From Glossina fuscipes (Eukaryota; Arthropoda; Insecta; Diptera; Glossinidae), in NCBI RefSeq assembly GCF_014805625.2, contig NW_023998457.1, positions 1,078,495 to 1,142,494 of the forward strand: DNA of 64,000 bases, given 5' to 3'. A program made the position numbers and the translations under genes. This document shows, piece by piece, positions 21,541 to 32,872 of the stretch (positions are counted from its first letter, which is position 1; the number at the start of each line of letters is the position of its first letter). The notes below the pieces were generated by a model. It was not told the origin of the DNA. It saw only the letters and a list, made by a program, of their open reading frames with translations, and did not search any database.

Positions 21541-23934
21541 CAACCGTAGTTCCGTGATCTTTGGGCTTTAAAGGATGGCTCTGGAGAAAAAATCCTTTTC
21601 TATCAACAATTCCTATGAAAGAATGCAATATATTGTAGAAAATTTCCCTTTCTCTTGAATTGATGGTGCGAAACAAAGATTCGACTTAAGCCGAACATGA
21701 CTGCTACAATGCTAGTCAATTTTTTTGAAGAGCTGTTCAAGATGCTTGTATAAAGTATTTTGCTCAAGGGTTTAATTTTCAAAAAATCATTTAATTGGTT
21801 AGTTTCTGAAAAGAACGCAGCACACACACAAATCTGCCGCAAATTTATTTATGTCAGATAGCTAAACAGGTAAAAATACTGCAAAACACTCTCAAAAACT
21901 AAAAAAGTAATAAACGACTTAAAGAGAACCTTCCAATTCCACTAATGCGTAGGCCTGGAAAATATTTATATCAACTTTTAGATGATTAACTAGTAAAAGG
22001 AGGAAGCATTGAAAGCAAATCCAAGTTTGAGGGATTCTTTGGTGTCATATCTAAATAAAACATAAATATATTGAAATAAACGGTTATTAGTTAGCTAATA
22101 GCAAATGTGAAGATGATCAGCCTGAGCGTAGAAAAAAAAATTTTGAATCAAAATATGCTAGATATATCCAGTTTGTAGGCGTGTTGACAGTACATATATT
22201 TTTATACCTGACGTTTAGAATTCGACTTTGATAGTCATGTCGTGCGACCATCAGTTAGTGTTAGATGGACGCTTTGACTGGCACATTACATAGCCAACTT
22301 CGAATCTTACTCCGATATAGTATAACTACACGTCAAATATTACGAGCCGGCATATGGACAAAATTTTTATTATTCCACATAACATTTCTTGTTAACTGTT
22401 AGACGCGGCGCAACAAACTCATAGTGCACAACACCACGCTAATCGAGAAGAACTATGAATATCATCTTAATTTTCGGGGCGACTTTGATGCGTTTTTCTG
22501 ACTCTTGCTCTGTCTACCAATTTGAAAAAAATAAATTACTGATATTCGATATAACTGAGCGATCTAACTTGATCGCAGTATTTGTGTCTCTATCTGAAGG
22601 ACACCCTTTACTCGTAGCCACGAATCAAGTGTGATAGAATCTTCTTCTTCTTCTTACTTTTGAAAATGACTTACTTAATGTGGATTTTAGTTAGGTGCGA
22701 TTGTTCCCAACGAAATTTTCACTCTATTTCTCTCTATTCTATTGGTGGTTTATATCGATTATGACCGGTTTTTGCAGAGTGATGAATCTTAACTGCAGCA
22801 TCGCCAAATCGCCCTCAAAGACAACCTCCTTTGGAAGGCCAGTTGAAGAAGATCAACAACTTGATTTCATGAACATTAAAAAAATTCTATTGACATATTA
22901 GCAATCGATATTCTTGCACCACAACTCTTCATGTGATTTCGGAATCATGCCGCTAGTGACCTAGTTTTTTATATGGGACGCTTATCTTTTCATAGGTAAG
23001 CAATGCGCCTTTGACTTTCGAAAATTCAGAAAGCGAAGTGAACATGACAAATCTGATCAGACACAAAGAATTCAGTTTTTCGCCTAGATAAGTAGGAAAA
23101 CAACTTCGAACGATATTTGTCAAAACTGCTCTACGAGCTATACATAAAGCCTATAATTAAAATTAAATTTCAATAGAATTTTATTGTAACACCTTTTGTA
23201 CGATTATCTGCTTTCAATATACGCGCATGAAAATGAAGCACAAACAATATAAATTTGTATTTATATATCTATTTGTTGCGTACAATTTACGCATCATAAA
23301 TTTTCATCGCCATTAAATCATTTACGAAATGGTATCGTTCTCCATTATAGCTATTATCGCCATTATCATCATCATCATCATCGCTAGTTTTCTTGATACT
23401 CATTTTCTTTGTCGCTGTCTATTTATTTTTTATATATTCTATATATATAATTTTTTCTTTTACTTGGCGTATAATTTTCGAAAATGTCAGCAAAAGATGT
23501 GTTGTGTTGCTATTCACAGGAAAAGGAAGTAATGTTCCTTTCAGAATATAATCATAGTAGAAAAAAGGAATCATAGATAGTGAAAAGGAAAAACAGTAAA
23601 AGACATCACAACTACTTAAAGAAAAAATTACTGCAGTCATATTTCTTGTTGTCAGTTAGGAAAAGCGTACAAATTTACGGATTGTGCGCTAGTGACGTAA
23701 AAAAAAAAACGCATTACACAGTTGAGTACGGTTTAATGCGACTCTTTAATATCATTTTTTTTTCTTTGTCTCGTGCTGATATTCGAAGAAACTTTAGACA
23801 AAAATTTCTTCTCTCAGTTATTAAAGGGTTTTCAATTCTTAGCTGATTGTGAATGCCAAAAATTTTAAAATTGCATTAAAAGTAAACAGTAAAACAGAAC
23901 AAACACTACTACTGACTTATACGGCAGGAAGTTT
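21541..23934. other. AT-rich DNA, no gene recognised
   Basis: Contains the second copy of the CATAGTGCACAACACCACG block (about 22421-22468), a (CTT)n tract near 22639 and an (ATC)n tract near 23362-23382. The open frames here are short and without motifs. Confidence 0.4.
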
Positions 23935-24640
23935 AAAAGTAATTCATATTCTTATGATATAAATGAAAATACTTTTCTCTTTCTTTAGATAATAATACTT
24001 GAATTTCTTTCTTTCTTTTCAAACCTTCTGAGAAACACTAATCCTTACTCCTACCACATTAAATTAAATAGTAATTCATACTCTTAGGATCTAAATGAGA
24101 ATATTCTATTCTTTCTTTTGCTAATAAAACTTAAATTTCCTTCTCTTAACAAACACTAATCCTTACTCCTACCGCATTAAATTGAATAGTAACTCGTACT
24201 TTTAGGATCTAAATGAGAATATTCCTTCCGTTTTTTAGATAATAAAACTTAAAATTCTTGCTTTCGTTTCAAACTTTTTAATAAACACTAATCCTTATTC
24301 CTACCGCATTAAATTAAACGGTAATTCATACTCTCACGATCTAAAGGAGAATTTTTTTTTTTTTTTTTCTTTAAATAATAATACTTAAATTTCTTTCTCT
24401 CATTTCAAACTTTCTAAAAACACTAATCCTTACTCTTACCGCATTATATTATATAGTAATTCGTACTCTTAGGATCGTAAGGAGAACATTTTTTCCTTCT
24501 TTAGATAATAAAAATTAAATTTCCTTCTTTCGTTTCAAATCCGAAATCCGTTAGTCCTACCGCGTTAAATTCAATAGTAATTCGCACTCTTAGGATCTAA
24601 AAGAGAACATTTTTTCCTTCGTTTCCAATTTAAAAAAAAG
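23935..24640 (+). repeat. Degenerate minisatellite, about 5-6 units of 118-135 bp
   Basis: Each unit reads roughly AATTCATACTCTTAGGATCT, AAATGAGAATATTC, a T/C-rich block, TTTAGATAATAAAACTTAAA, TTTCAAACTTTCT, and AAACACTAATCCTTACTCC, TACCGCATTAAATTAAATAG. The AAACAC anchor occurs at 24033, 24151, 24283 and 24418, and a fifth diverged unit follows near 24550. Spacing differences (118, 132, 135) lie mostly in the pyrimidine tract. Non-coding. Confidence 0.88.
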
Positions 24641-25427
24641 AAAACCTTTTAACGGTTTTTCGTTTCTTTTTTTTGAAGTTGATCTTAAAGCTCCACAATG
24701 ATAAAATGTCACATTATGTTTTTTATTTTTCATTTTAGGTTTTCCTTTGTTATGTGCACTTATTGTTATTACATTCAGTACAATGTAAACGAATAGTTAG
24801 TGCGCCATGACAAAATATTTCTGCAACGGAACCGGATGGAAGGTTAACACAAAAACTGTACACATTATGGTTAGTTTGAAAAGAGCAACAAATTATTGCA
24901 GGACACCACTAAAAGTATATATGATGGTAATGTCAAGCTTTAATAGCAATAGATTAAATTGTTAGTATATCAGTTTTTTTATTGCAATATCTATAAATAG
25001 AAGGACGACGTAGTTTGCAAGTAAGTTTCGACAGATACAGGATGCAATTATTATCTCTGCGCGAAACTATCAAACTTGTCTTTTATTAAGAAATACTTAC
25101 ATCAATTTCATAAGTCATTCAAAAACTTTGTAGCCTCACATTTTTTCCCGTAAACTTATTTGATACTTCCAACCACTTGTAGCGTCTTGGAACCGTACAA
25201 TTGTACTGAATCCATCGATTATTACACTTCACGATCACAGTGAAGTTAAACTCTTCTTCTTTCCCTACTCCTTTTAAAGGTTTAAACTTGTTTGAAAATT
25301 TTCGTCAGAAGGAGATTTCGAAAATGATACATGCTTTGTCGATGGCTTTCTCATGATTGTCAACCCCAATGACCTCAATTTAATTAATCAGTGGTACTTT
25401 AAAGCCAAATCATGCAAATGAACAATA
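24641..25427. other. AT-rich DNA, nothing recognised
   Basis: No coding frame, repeat or RNA structure could be supported. Confidence 0.4.
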
Positions 25428-26010
25428 ACTCATCGATCAATAAGTTTCGGTACCAACACATAGATATATTCTCCAACAAAAAATACATACTTCCAGACCA
25501 GGTGCCAACATTTTGGGATCGATCATTTGCGCGGAACAGTAGCTTTAGGTAGATTACTTTTGTTACTTTCAAAACAATGAAAAAACTTCAAATTTCGTCG
25601 GTTAATCGCGCGTTGCTTCTTAATGGGAAAGGATGTCGTTCAAGCTCAACATTGGCTTGGAACTCATCTGCGTCAAAAATAACAAATTGTTGATGTTTTG
25701 CTGATTTGAAAGGAATTCGTACGTACATCAATGTTATTGAACACAGTGGACGCCCGAAAGAGATGGTTACGTCAAAATTCGTCAAAAAAATACTAAAAAT
25801 TATTCCCGATAAATGGAGAGTGAAGTTGTAAAAGATAACTAAAACTCTAAATATATAGAAAAACAGTACATCGTATGAAATTTTTAAGCATAAGGAAGGC
25901 ATTTTCCAAATGGTCTTCGCGTTCGGTCAAAGAGAACAAAAAACATAGTGTGACAAGTCGATGGCTTAGATGACAAAATTGCAGAAATGGCTTTCACTAA
26001 CAATTATTTT
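25428..26010 (+). mobile_element. Mariner relic, irritans-like, 5' half (dead)
   Basis: The left end near 25430-25466 (ATAAGTTTCGG...ACACATAGAT) resembles the terminal repeat and leader of irritans-subfamily mariners as I recall them. A start codon at 25577 begins the transposase; after a one-base shift the text reads FRRLIARCFLMGKD (about 25593). After a gap it resumes as HSGRPKEMVT (about 25744) and KKILKII, then decays. This is the N-terminal helix-turn-helix DNA-binding region; the catalytic domain is not recognisable downstream. Frameshifts and stops show it is inactive. Confidence 0.75.
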
Positions 26011-26451
26011 TTTACGAATCTCAAAAGGATGCTCCAGAGGAAAAGTTGTTGTTGTTTTCCGATGAATGGGACGATCTCAGCGGTCTTGCCTTATCGTTTG
26101 TAAGTTCATTAAAGCATATTTAGAAATATCTTGCTACTTAATCACTTTCTTTTCTTCCTCTTCTTTTTTTTCCTTGTTCCTAGTGCATGCTATGAATATT
26201 AGATAAATCTCATCACTATTTATAACAACTGTCATTGAAAACTAATTTGTTGCATTTTTTTTTTTTTTAGATATAAAGAATAGAAGAGGGAACCAAAAAG
26301 AAATTAAATAAAAAATAAATCCAATAATTTTCTACAAATCGCAAACAACTAAATGAAAAAAAGAAGAAAAAAGCAAAAACAAGACGAAAGGTATCTACTC
26401 TAGAATATACATATATCCGAGCAATAAAGCAGACATATTGAAATGTACACG

Positions 26452-26454
<3 letters not shown>

Positions 26455-26484
<30 letters not shown>
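26455..26484 (+). repeat. (GT)15 microsatellite
   Basis: Uninterrupted GT dinucleotide run of about 30 bp. Confidence 0.95.
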
Positions 26485-26486
<2 letters not shown>

Positions 26487-27546
26487 TTAGTTATGAAAAA
26501 CGGAAAACAAATCGAACCAGCAGACATATTTAACAAGAGCTAAACAGGCATTACCATGTGGCTGACTGGCTGCGATGGGATGAACAGACAAACAACACTA
26601 CATTTTTAAATATAAAAGGCAACCTGCTACACTTACAATCAGTGTCATGGCAAATGGTTTACAAGAAGAAAGCTGGCAGAATTGAAAGACTGACAAATAT
26701 GTGCAGCACATACAAACTTAAGCTAAACAATCAAGCTCAGCGATATGCAGTTGAATGGTGGTGACTGCACAATTCAAACAACCGGCCAACCAGCTAGTTT
26801 TCCTATATCAAGTCAAACATCCTCTAACTAAGGGCAAAAGAAAAAAAAACAAAAAAAGATAAAAGAAAAGAAAAGAAATCATCCTTTCAGCTGTGAGCAG
26901 AGCATTTAAACTCATTCAAAATAATAACTGGGGTATGTGAAGTACACAACAGAAGACACGAGAGAATCACAAAAAAAAAAAAGAAAAAAAAAAAAAATTA
27001 GCAAAAAATAAAAGGTTGGAATATATATAAAAAAATATGACAAGCTAGCGTGGAAAAACTGCAAGAAATTATATCTCAACACACAATAATGCTCAGGCAT
27101 AACTACAGCACAACTCTTAACTTTATATATATCCATTTATATATATATATATAGATATATGCTTTGTAGAATAAAGACGAGGACGATGATGGGGACGATG
27201 ATGTTGCATTTAAGGTGAAATATAATTTCACAACTGTCTGCACATGCAGATTATAGTACTCTATGCTAAATTTACTCATCGTCTTTTCTATAGATTCAGC
27301 GAGGCAGCGAGACATGTAATGTGCAGCATATCGGAGGAATATACTCGGCACATATGTGCATGCAAAACAGTTGAAGGTGTTTGCATATAAAGGCGACGGT
27401 GGTCATATCGTTCTTCTTGTGCCTTCATGCCTATAAGAAAAAACATAAAAGTCTTACACGTATGTATAAAGTGATCATAACTCACACAAGTTGTGAATGT
27501 GTTTCGGAATTTGAACATTTGAAATCATATTTTTGTTGTTCGTTCG

Positions 27547-27569
27547 TTTTTTTTTTTTTTTTTTTTTTT
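27547..27569. repeat. T23 homopolymer
   Basis: Pure T tract. No retroposed gene body is visible next to it. Confidence 0.9.
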
Positions 27570-27784
27570 CTCTTAGCACAAGATGACTCGGTTTTTATGC
27601 GGACTTGGGCAAAAAAAAAAAATAAATAAATAAATAAAAAAATATTTTTCTCCAAAAAATTCATTTACTTTTAATCTCATTGATTTGTCATAGCTAATTT
27701 ACTATATCTTGGCAGGTGATGGACATATTTTAAGAAACTTTATCGAAGAATTAGAGAATGTAATAAATGAACTTCAAGAAAAAA

Positions 27785-28072
27785 ACAAGTGAAAACATTA
27801 AAACGGGACATGGTCATGGGCCATTAAAGATCTTTTAAAGATTTTTCAAAATAAACTGTTATACGGGAAACACTCGGCAACGTAGTCCAATCCGACCCAT
27901 TTTCAATAATGTTCGTTCTTGGGCCAAAACACGCCAATGTACCAAATTTCATCAATATATCTCGTCGGCCTATAGGCTAAACACAAGAATACAAGATGGA
28001 TGGATAGACAAGCTTAGGTCAATTTAGAAAATGTTACATACATCCACACAAACTTAAAATACCCTCATACCA
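27785..28072 (+). mobile_element. Family R fragment
   Basis: Contains TAGTCCAATCCGACCCATTT (near 27883), TCAATAATGTTCGTTCTTGG, ACACGCCAATGTACCAAATT (near 27929), GGATGGATAGACAAGCTTAG (near 27997) and an ACTTAAAATACCCTCAT end (near 28054). Only the right-hand third of the element is present. Confidence 0.65.
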
Positions 28073-28499
28073 CAATGACTAAATCAGTTCTGCATTAAAT
28101 TCTAGAAGAGTTCACCTTGTCACTTAAGGCAATGTTTACATACCCATCACACACTTGTTCCTGCACCTGTCACTCATTCTAGTTAGACTAATGCTTGCAT
28201 TATTTTTTCGTTTATTTCCTTTTCTTTTTTGGGACCATTTATTTATCTTTTGGTGTTAGTAAACTAAGCTAGCAAAAGGCTTTATGATCATTGATTAAAT
28301 CCACTCGTGGATGGAAATGGAAATAACTTTCAATTCCTTGAAACCGCTTTGATTGAGCATCTAAGATCACCGCTTTATTCTATGCATCAACGAATGAACA
28401 CACAACGATAGGAGAATAGTTATACTACGAAGAAGGTCTAGTGTTGACTGTTGATTGGCCAAAGTTGAGAAGTTATGTCAGATCTCTGCCATCAACCTC
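28073..28499. other. Unique-looking DNA before the 17-bp array
   Basis: Nothing recognised. Confidence 0.4.
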
Positions 28500-29985
28500 A
28501 GTGCATTATTGCAACTTTTTAGTGAAAGTGAAGTGAAGTAAGCTGTTGATTGATCAATTTCAAGGTTATACCTAAGCTATGTAATTGTATGGTTTCAATA
28601 CGCAATGAAATAGCCCAAAGCACTTTTGCCTTACTCTGCGCTTATGATTAGTATTTAGTAGTTAAGTAATGTTTAAAGTGAAGTATTGATCAAAGTGAAG
28701 TAATTCTTAACATGAAATAATGATTTTCTTTGTTTATTACAACGACCAGTCACACCGTTGATGTCATCTATGCGCGTATAAACATGAAAAGCGGCCGAAA
28801 TCAGGACATAAAGAAATGGGCATAGAGTAATTAGAAGTGACCGCGCCGTGTGTTTGTATCCAATCGGTAAATGTTATGGCCTTACCGATCTATAATTCGC
28901 TATGGATGCGGCCGCGTGCCAAAGCCGTTAAAGTATAATCGACGGTACTGGGCATTGAATCTGGATATACCAACCTGATAGTCGTGATTTCTACCTATTA
29001 GTCTCTGCGGGCCAAAGGTGAAGTAATGCTTAATACAACTTAAAACCTGATCGAAAATGTGTGCGAGCGAAGTGCTGCTGAAGTGCAGCTGAACGGTGCG
29101 AAGCAATGCTGAAAAAATACTTGATGCGCAGTAGTGCTTAAAACGTAGCGTTGCCAATGCGATCAATATTTAATGTTTAATGCGAACTAAGGCTTGACGC
29201 GAAGTAACGCTAAACGCACGATAACGTGTGAAAAAACGCTTAACGATAACGCTTAACGCGAAAAATACTCAACGCTAAATACTGCTTAATCCAAAGTAAT
29301 GCTTAACACAACTCAACACCCGAATATAATGAACGCAACAATAATGCTCAACGCGATGTAATGCTTAAGGTGAAGGAATGCATAACGAGACTTAAGGCTT
29401 AGCCTGAAGTAAAGCCTAACGCGAAGTAAGCCTTAACGCGAAGTAATACTTAAAGTGAAGTAAGGTTCACCGCCATATATTGTTTACTGTGATGTAATGG
29501 CAAATGCGAAGTAACACTTAACGCGACGTAGTGCTTAATACAATTTAATGACCAAATGCAATCAATATAATAATAAGGCTTAATGAAAAATAATGCTTAT
29601 AGTGAATCAATGCGGATCGATACGTATAGCTTAACGTGAAGTGTTGCTTAATGTAAAGTAATACTTAAGGGGAAAATATGATTTAGGCAAAATACTGTTT
29701 AACGCGCAGTAATGCTCAACGAGGCTTAAGGTTTAACGTGAAGGAAAGATTAACGCGAAGTAAGCCTTAACGCAAAGTAATACTTAAAGTGAAGTAAAGT
29801 TAACCGCAATATATTGTTTAATGGGATGTGATGGCAAATGCGACGTAACGCGTAACGTGCACTTTGCTTAAAGTAATCTAATGCTTAACCCGAAGTAATG
29901 AGGCTTAGCACTTAACGTGAAGTAAAGCCTAACGCGAAGCAAAGCTTAACGCGAAGTAATGCTTAAAGTAAAGTAATAGTAGGCT
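28500..29985 (+). repeat. Degenerate minisatellite of about 17-bp units
   Basis: Dense repeats of a unit near GCTTAACGCGAAGTAAT, with variants such as ACTTAAAGTGAAGTAAT. They are scattered from about 28500, interrupted by non-repeat DNA at about 28730-29010, then nearly continuous from 29010 to 29976. A higher-order repeat is visible: the block GCCTTAACGCGAAGTAATAC with its flanks at 29385-29525 recurs at 29720-29858, an offset of about 334 bp (close to 20 units). It is not coding: the reading frame is broken, and the 88-codon frame on - at 28900-29166 mostly covers the interruption. Confidence 0.88.
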
Positions 29986-30560
29986 TGGGTACACACTTGC
30001 CGTTGATAATCAATAGGAATGATATCGCCACGTCAAAGGCTATAGAAAATACGTGAATTACTTATGTAAATTACGCATCGTAAAATAGTATAAATCGTAG
30101 AATAAGGCCGTCGTCCAAACAAAAGCAAAGACATTGAAGTTTTTTAGAATACTCTTATGGGATGTTTCATAAAAAGTTAGATAAATATTTAATTGCTATA
30201 TAATGAATCGAAGCCAATCATCGAAAGCAAGGGACTATTAAAACTATGCTTGCCATTTTTAGGGGAAGAAGGACTATTCCCAGCGACCTATTGTAAAATG
30301 AGTTCATAGCATCGCCAAAGGCATTACGAATTATTTGTACCATAAAACTTCTTTCGTTGCCTACTAGGCTATGGCCTAGCCACACTTTGGGACCTTCTCG
30401 CCCGTGCTTAAAAAGCAAAAGAAAGCCAACCTTTGATTTCTTTTGTTATTAATTCGCGTATGCCAATGTCTATCTGAAATATATGGGTTTTGTATTTGCA
30501 TTTTAAAAATGTTCGTTCAAATATTATTTAATACATTTTTTGATTATTACTGCTAGAGGC
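29986..30560. other. Unique-looking DNA, nothing recognised
   Basis: The 66-codon frame on - (30218-30418) has no recognisable motif. Confidence 0.4.
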
Positions 30561-30950
30561 TTTACTTATAAGGTATTCTTTTGCGCATGCCTGCGATACC
30601 TAAATGAGTTATCTCGAGGAATCGCAAACGCAAAGCTTAAAAGTGACTAAAAATCAAAAACAAATAAAAAAAAAAAAAATGCTGTGATATTCAAAAAGAG
30701 ATAAGTTTACTAAGGCTGAGAAGCAGAGAAGACAAGAAGAAAAAAATAATATTTGTTTTTTGCAAAAGAACAAGAAATAACAAATAATCAACAATAAAAA
30801 GGAACAGGAGATGTAGTTAAATGCTAGAATTTGTTGGATTTAACTCCTTTAGTAAAATTACTTGAGTTTGTCTCTTGATGATGATATGTTTGTTAATTTT
30901 CTTAGTGTTGTTGTCGTTGTCGTTTATGTTTGCTGCATATTTTTTGTTCT

Positions 30951-30982
<32 letters not shown>

Positions 30983-31490
30983 GATTTCCACGTTTACCAC
31001 ATCTTGTGCGTGTTGTCATAATGAATTGCTAAACTAAAGTCATTTAATTTTTGTCGTGCGCGTTCATATCAACGCATATGTTGGTTAGGTTAGGCAGGCT
31101 CTGGCCATTCTGAACGCATTCCCTTCGTCTTGTCTTGTCTTATTGTTAGAGCTGGTTGGTCAATTCGCCTATATAAATTGTATGTTGGTTGATTGGTTGG
31201 TTTCCTTGTCGAATACGCTGTTGCTTTTTATAGTTATAGTGGCGCCACAAAATATTAAATTACTACTATGCTATGCACACAAAGCTTCTCGTAAGAAAGA
31301 CAAACAAAAAAATAAATAAATAAATAAAAAGAAAAGATCATGAAAAAACATGTCTTCGTTTTTTTTTTCCTTCTAAAAGCTGCTGATCAATGTTTTGTTG
31401 CTGGTGTTGCGTTGCTGCTGAAATTGCAACATATTTTAGCAGAAGTTGTACTCTTCAATGTTGTATAAGCCTGATATATTACATATCCGT

Positions 31491-31525
<35 letters not shown>

Positions 31526-31828
31526 AGTATGTATGTACTTCTTTGTTTTTTCGGCAATTTCTCTGCTTGCGATTGTAGTGCTAATGAATGCCAGATCTTT
31601 TTATTTATATAAGCAGTTGTTGTTCTTGCAAATCATAACATGTCGTAAAGACCGCCTTATGCGCTTAATAATGTTTAAATAAACTTTCGTTTCTAAACGT
31701 GTACTAAAGATTATTAATTTATTTCTAAAGCTCTTTTAAAGTACGTTCAATATCAATCAGGATCAGTTTTAATCACACATTAATTGACAAGTCACTACCT
31801 CCTCTTTCTTATATTCGTGTTATCCGCA
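30561..31828. other. Microsatellite-rich single-copy-looking DNA
   Basis: T-rich tracts (30951-30982, about 31361), a GTTGTCGTTGTCG tract near 30908, AAAT repeats (31308-31328) and (GT)14 (31493-31520). No gene or TE recognised. Confidence 0.5.
31493..31520 (+). repeat. (GT)14 microsatellite
   Basis: Uninterrupted GT run followed by GCGCGAG. Confidence 0.9.
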
Positions 31829-32070
31829 TGAGTAGTCGAGTAAGTAAAAATTACGATAACCGAGTTAGTGTTTGCGGATTCAAATCTTAATGCGGTAGAG
31901 CTTATTTTGATCGTAGTTGCAGTGAGTGCTCGGAACATTTACCGATTGGGCACACACACCCATTAGGCCGCAGCCGCTTGTATGTCTCTTTCTCTTTACT
32001 CACTTCTTTCCCACCATTACCGTAATACATGAATGCGGGACATCCCTTAAGTGATTGGACATAAAATATA
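31829..32070 (+). mobile_element. Family A tRNA-derived SINE, copy 1
   Basis: The head carries an A-box-like TAGTCGAGTAAG (about 31833-31844) and a B-box-like GCGGATTCAAATC (31874-31886), the internal RNA polymerase III promoter elements of tRNAs. The body follows with ATGCGGTAGAG, GAACATTTACCGATTGGGCA, CACCCATTAGGCCGCAGCC (about 31959), a T/C-rich stretch, ACTTCTTTCCCACCATTACC and a 3' end near GACATCCCTTAAGTGATTGG. The same order occurs at 33183 (-), 36750, 53296 and 55390. Target duplications are not obvious. Confidence 0.8.
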
Positions 32071-32163
32071 TATATATACATATGTATATATAAATGTAAT
32101 GTGTTTGCAAAAATTGTGATCAGTGACTTTTACAGGCATATATTATTATATAGCATTTTTTGG
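32071..32163. repeat. TA-rich junction between SINE and mariner relic
   Basis: ATATATATATACATATGTATATATA tract (about 32067-32092) at the 3' end of the SINE, then short AT-rich DNA before mariner text begins. Confidence 0.5.
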
Positions 32164-32480
32164 CCACTTGTTGTAAGCATTATCCAGGAGGCACAACTAC
32201 AGCTTGAATGGGAAGTTCTGCCACACCCGGCGTACTCACCAGATATGGCGCCTCCTGATTATCACTTGTTCAGATTAGTATAGCATGGTTTGGCCGGTAC
32301 GCGGATCCGCAAAGTTGAAAAAATGCAGAAGTGGATCGGCGGATGGGTCGCTGCTAAGCCAATATATGCTCTTTTTGCATGATATCGCCATGTTGCCAAA
32401 AATATTGTAAAATCTTGTAGAAAATGATAGAAACTATTGAAATTGATATACATTGAATCAATTTTCCTCATTAAATGTCT
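32164..32480 (+). mobile_element. Mariner transposase C-terminal relic
   Basis: In one frame from about 32164 the text runs RPLV, then LEWEVLPHPAYSPDMAPP (to about 32256) and DYHLFRLV. This covers the third catalytic aspartate of the DD34D mariner triad (YSPD, 32233-32244) and its usual DYHLF follow-on. After a stop codon it continues as HGLAG, KVEKMQKWIGGWVAAK (about 32316-32365), the normal C-terminal helix region, then decays. Everything N-terminal of the third catalytic block is missing. Mauritiana-like by the WEVLPH and DYHLF wording. Inactive. Confidence 0.88.
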
Positions 32481-32711
32481 TTTCCAAGTGAAAAGTGCTC
32501 AAAATTTTTAATATATATATTTTTATAAAAATAGGTTGTAATTATAGCAATATTTGCAAATTTTCTTTGTTCGCGGGTACTATGAAGTTATTGTTCTTCT
32601 TCTTCTTCACCGTACCAAATTGTATAAGTTCAGGGTGAATGCAAAGTTCTTCTTTCGCAAGCTTAATAAAGTTAGGGATTAGTTTGGGTTATAGTGTTGT
32701 TTTTTGTTTGA
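32481..32711. other. AT-rich DNA, nothing recognised
   Basis: Includes a (CTT)n tract near 32597. Confidence 0.4.
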
Positions 32712-32872
32712 TTAGCCTAAAGATCTCGAATAAACATCTCAATGGTCGTGAGCTTCAATCTCAGATGCGGTAGAGTTTCCAATAAAGACGACAGCCTTAG
32801 TTGCTAGGGTTTTAAAACTTTAGTTTTACAATTCACGGGTTAAATTAATTATAATAATAGTAATAATGTTTA
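32712..32872 (+). mobile_element. Family B SINE with tRNA-like head, copy 3
   Basis: The A-box-like TAGCCTAAAG (about 32713-32722) and B-box-like GTGAGCTTCAATCTC (about 32748-32762) head is followed by GATGCGGTAGAGTTTCC, a segment shared with family A. From about 32788 it runs into the family B body ACGACAGCCTTAGTTGCTAG, TTTAGTTTTACAATTC and an (AAT)n-like tail. It is the only copy here that joins the head to the B body. Confidence 0.75.

Larger units (their letters stand above)
26011..27784. other. Microsatellite-rich single-copy-looking DNA
   Basis: Holds T13 (about 26256), (GT)15 (26455-26484), A-rich tracts (26840-26878, 26971-26998), TA-rich text (27125-27155), T23 (27547-27569) and an AAAT tract (27610-27640). 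No TE relic and no gene recognised. Confidence 0.5.

Noticed and set aside
24000..24640. CRISPR-like array
   Set aside because: Units are long, imperfect and contiguous with no unique spacers between short identical repeats; it is a minisatellite in a eukaryotic sequence.
28900..29166. 88-codon frame on - as a gene
   Set aside because: It spans the edge of the 17-bp minisatellite and contains no recognisable motif.
31080..31095. GGTTAGGTTAGG as telomere-like repeat
   Set aside because: Only two units; similar TTAGGT text is scattered and flies do not use TTAGG telomeres.
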